Shown: positions 62,187 through 64,000 of the stretch, one piece after another | Layout of the letters: every line of letters starts with the position of its first letter | Numbering within the stretch: the stretch's first letter is position 1 | DNA from: Streptomyces sp. WM6378 | GTDB taxonomy: Bacteria > Actinomycetota > Actinomycetes > Streptomycetales > Streptomycetaceae | NCBI RefSeq assembly: GCF_001279695.1 | Contig: NZ_LGDD01000120.1 | Span: 1-64,000, forward strand | Direction: 5' to 3' | DNA: 64,000 bases | Made by a program: the position numbers and the translations under genes | Notes under the pieces: model-generated | Told to the model about the DNA's origin: nothing | Databases searched by the model: none | The model's input: only the letters and a program-made list of their open reading frames with translations

Positions 62187-63524
62187 ATGAGTACGGGTCC
62201 AGCGAAGGCCGCCGGCAAACAGCGCGGCGGCAGTGGCGTCATGGCGGTCCTGCAGCGCATCGGGCGCAGTCTGATGCTCCCGGTCGCGACCCTCCCGGCG
62301 GCCGCGCTCCTGGTCCGCCTCGGCGGCACGGACCTGCTGGGCCGCGAGAACTTCCCCGAGCCGGTCCGCAAGCTCGGCATGGTTTTGGCCGCCGGCGGCC
62401 AGACCGTCTTCGACTATCTGCCGCTGCTCTTCGCCATCGGCGTGGCCATCGGCTTCGCCAGGAAGGCGGACGGCTCGACGGCGCTGGCGGCCACGGTCGG
62501 CTACCTCGTCTTCAAGGCGGTCCTCGCCAGCCCCGCCTTCCCGAAGGGGGTGGACGGCGAGCCGCTCGACGCCAAGGTCTTCGGCGGCATCGTCATGGGT
62601 CTCGTCGCGGCGCTGCTCTACCAGCGCTTCAGCCGCACCAAACTCCCCGAATGGCTGGGCTTCTTCGGCGGCCGCAGGCTGGTGCCGATCCTCTGCGCCT
62701 TCGCCGGCGTCGGCATGGGCATCGTCTTCGGCGTGGTCTGGCCGACGGTCGGCGGCTGGTTCTACCACTTCGGCGAGTGGCTGGTGGGCACCGGCGCCTG
62801 GGGTGCGGGCATCTTCGGCCTGGTGGTCCGCGCGCTGATCCCGATCGGCATGCACCACTTCTTCACGGTCTTCCCCTGGTTCGACGCCGGCACGTTCGTC
62901 AACCCCCACACCGGCGCCGAGGTCCACGGCGACATCGCGCGCTTCCTGGCGGGCGACCCGAGCGCCGGCCAGTTCATGACCGGCGGCTTCCCGATCTACA
63001 TGTTCGCGCTGCCCGCCGCGGCCATGGCCATTGCGCACACCGCGCGGCCCGAGAACCGCAAGATGGTCAAGGGCATGATGATCTCGGTCGCGCTCACCTC
63101 GTTCGTCACGGGTGTCACCGAGCCCATCGAGTTCAGCTTCATGTTCGTGGCCCCGCTCCTGTACGCCGTCCATGCGCTGCTCTTCGGAGTCTCCATGGCG
63201 GTCTGCTACGCGCTTGGCATCCGCGACGGCTTCGGCTTCTCCTCCGGCGCCATCGACTACGTCGTCAACTACGGCATCGCCACCAGGCCCTGGCTCCTGA
63301 TCCCGATAGGCCTGGCCTTCGCGGCGCTCTACTACGCGGTCTTCCGGTTCGCGATCGTGCGCTTCAACCTGCCGACGCCCGGCCGCGAACCCGTAGAGGG
63401 CGATCCGAGCGAGGGAGATGCCGCCGACATATCCGCCGACGCACCTGCGGACACTCCCGTGCGCTCCCCTGACGCCATTCCCTCGGGCGCCACCCTGGAG
63501 GACGATCCGGCCTCCAAGGCCTGA
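62187..63524 (+). CDS. PTS sugar permease, EIIC component (glucose/N-acetylglucosamine type)
   Basis: The 445-aa membrane protein has the PtsG/NagE EIIC fold: GRSLMLPVATLPAAALLVRLG, IGFARKADGSTALAATVGY, GMHHFFTVFPWFDAGTF and GVTEPIEFSFMF, with about ten membrane segments. There is no EIIB or EIIA domain, so it needs partners from elsewhere, as with actinobacterial GlcNAc permeases. The Asp/Ala-rich C-terminal tail is unusual. GGAGGAAG precedes the ATG. A SIS-domain gene follows 72 nt later. Confidence 0.92.
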   Translation: MSTGPAKAAGKQRGGSGVMAVLQRIGRSLMLPVATLPAAALLVRLGGTDLLGRENFPEPVRKLGMVLAAGGQTVFDYLPLLFAIGVAIGFARKADGSTALAATVGYLVFKAVLASPAFPKGVDGEPLDAKVFGGIVMGLVAALLYQRFSRTKLPEWLGFFGGRRLVPILCAFAGVGMGIVFGVVWPTVGGWFYHFGEWLVGTGAWGAGIFGLVVRALIPIGMHHFFTVFPWFDAGTFVNPHTGAEVHGDIARFLAGDPSAGQFMTGGFPIYMFALPAAAMAIAHTARPENRKMVKGMMISVALTSFVTGVTEPIEFSFMFVAPLLYAVHALLFGVSMAVCYALGIRDGFGFSSGAIDYVVNYGIATRPWLLIPIGLAFAALYYAVFRFAIVRFNLPTPGREPVEGDPSEGDAADISADAPADTPVRSPDAIPSGATLEDDPASKA

Positions 63525-63596
63525 CGCTCCGCCCGCTCCTCCCCAGTCCGCGCTCCCGCCGTCCGCGTGCGGCGGGGCCTACGAAAGGATCCCTCG

Positions 63597-64000
63597 ATGT
63601 CCGGATCGCGTATCACCTTCCTCGACGGCCAAAGTGGCCAGCCGCAGGCGCTTGAGCGCGTGATCGCCCAGGTGCGGCGGCAGCTCGACGGCCCGACGCT
63701 CGGCCGGCTGCGCACGGCCGAGCGGCCGCTCCTGGCCGGGATCGGCGCCTCCTACGCGGCCCTCGCCGTCCCCGTCGAGGTGCTCCGCGGCCACGGCGTG
63801 CCCGCCCAGCGGGTGCTCTCCAGCGAGATCGAGGACGGGCTGCGCGGCTTCGACACCGATCTGCTGATCGGGGTCTCGCAGGGCGGCCGCAGCTCGGAGA
63901 CGATCGCGGCGTTCAAGACGGCGCGGGGCGTGCCGACGCTCGCCGTCCTCAATGTCACCCCCTCGCCGCTCGGCGAACTCGCCGACCTGACCGTGGACAT
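63597..64000 (+). CDS. SIS-domain phosphosugar-binding protein, N-terminal part
   Basis: The gene runs off the window after 134 codons. The protein begins MSGSRITFLDGQ and has LLAGIGASYAALAVPVEVL, VLSSEIEDGL and GVSQGGRSSETIAAF, which match the sugar isomerase (SIS) domains of glucosamine-6-phosphate synthase/AgaS-type enzymes. It probably handles the phosphosugar made by the PTS. GAAAGGA precedes the ATG. Confidence 0.85.
   Translation, partial: MSGSRITFLDGQSGQPQALERVIAQVRRQLDGPTLGRLRTAERPLLAGIGASYAALAVPVEVLRGHGVPAQRVLSSEIEDGLRGFDTDLLIGVSQGGRSSETIAAFKTARGVPTLAVLNVTPSPLGELADLTVD

Noticed and set aside
1..64000. Mobile elements, prophage, CRISPR arrays, tRNA and rRNA genes
   Set aside because: No transposase, integrase, regular spaced repeats or tRNA-like cloverleaf was seen on reading; base composition is uniform and genes are core-like.

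Overview
The window is high-GC actinobacterial chromosome, almost certainly Streptomyces. The genes carry Streptomyces hallmarks: a hopanoid/squalene operon, an SsgA-like sporulation protein, a WhiB-like protein, an SCO6745-family protein, frequent GTG/TTG starts, many ATGA/GTGA stop-start overlaps and several apparently leaderless genes. From memory, the gene content and order resemble the hopanoid region of the S. coelicolor chromosome (the SCO67xx block); this was not checked. I see no tRNA, rRNA, CRISPR array, insertion sequence or prophage.

Left part (1-8524, minus strand): a hopanoid operon, read hpnC, hpnD, a 46-aa protein, hpnE, a polyprenyl diphosphate synthase, then after a hairpin shc (squalene-hopene cyclase), hpnG, hpnH and a cut-off ispG. 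Most junctions are 1-4 nt overlaps. Next (8865-15818, minus) is a seven-gene overlapping operon: two CDP-alcohol phosphotransferases, a cytidylyltransferase-like enzyme, a glycerol-1-phosphate-dehydrogenase-like enzyme, a family 2 glycosyltransferase and a two-gene ABC exporter. Together they look like a pathway that makes, attaches and exports a phospho-polyol or phospholipid-like glycan of unknown structure.

Middle (16230-44159): a cation efflux pump, type 1 IPP isomerase (idi), an anti-sigma-like ATPase, an HdeD-like membrane protein, an enoyl-CoA hydratase, three consecutive DJ-1/PfpI-superfamily genes (one fused to an AraC domain), an SCO6745-family protein, Tex, two surface-polysaccharide-type genes (glycosyltransferase, WecB), a two-component system, an ABC-F ATPase, an orphan type II thioesterase, a D-amino-acid-oxidase-like protein, three secreted peptidases, a LacI regulator with three operator-like palindromes, a DUF2236 protein, an orphan ATP-synthase-b-like protein, a secreted sphingomyelinase and a MerR regulator.

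Right part (44146-64000): a fatty-acid/acyl-CoA degradation operon (CoA-transferase, acyl-CoA dehydrogenase, thiolase, FadB-like), a saccharopine-dehydrogenase-like reductase, endonuclease V, small enzymes, a BNR-repeat secreted protein, an SsgA-like protein (probably SsgD), a second ABC-F gene behind a long structured leader with a three-codon reading frame, an acyl-ACP desaturase, a GMC oxidoreductase, a WhiB-like protein, a VOC protein, and a GntR regulator divergent from a PTS sugar permease and a SIS-domain phosphosugar enzyme that runs off the end.

The most notable signals are the predicted attenuator in front of the ABC-F gene at 55116, the uncharacterised CDP-alcohol/exporter operon, the coupled small ORF in the squalene operon, and a set of clear operator palindromes in front of regulators and lipid genes.
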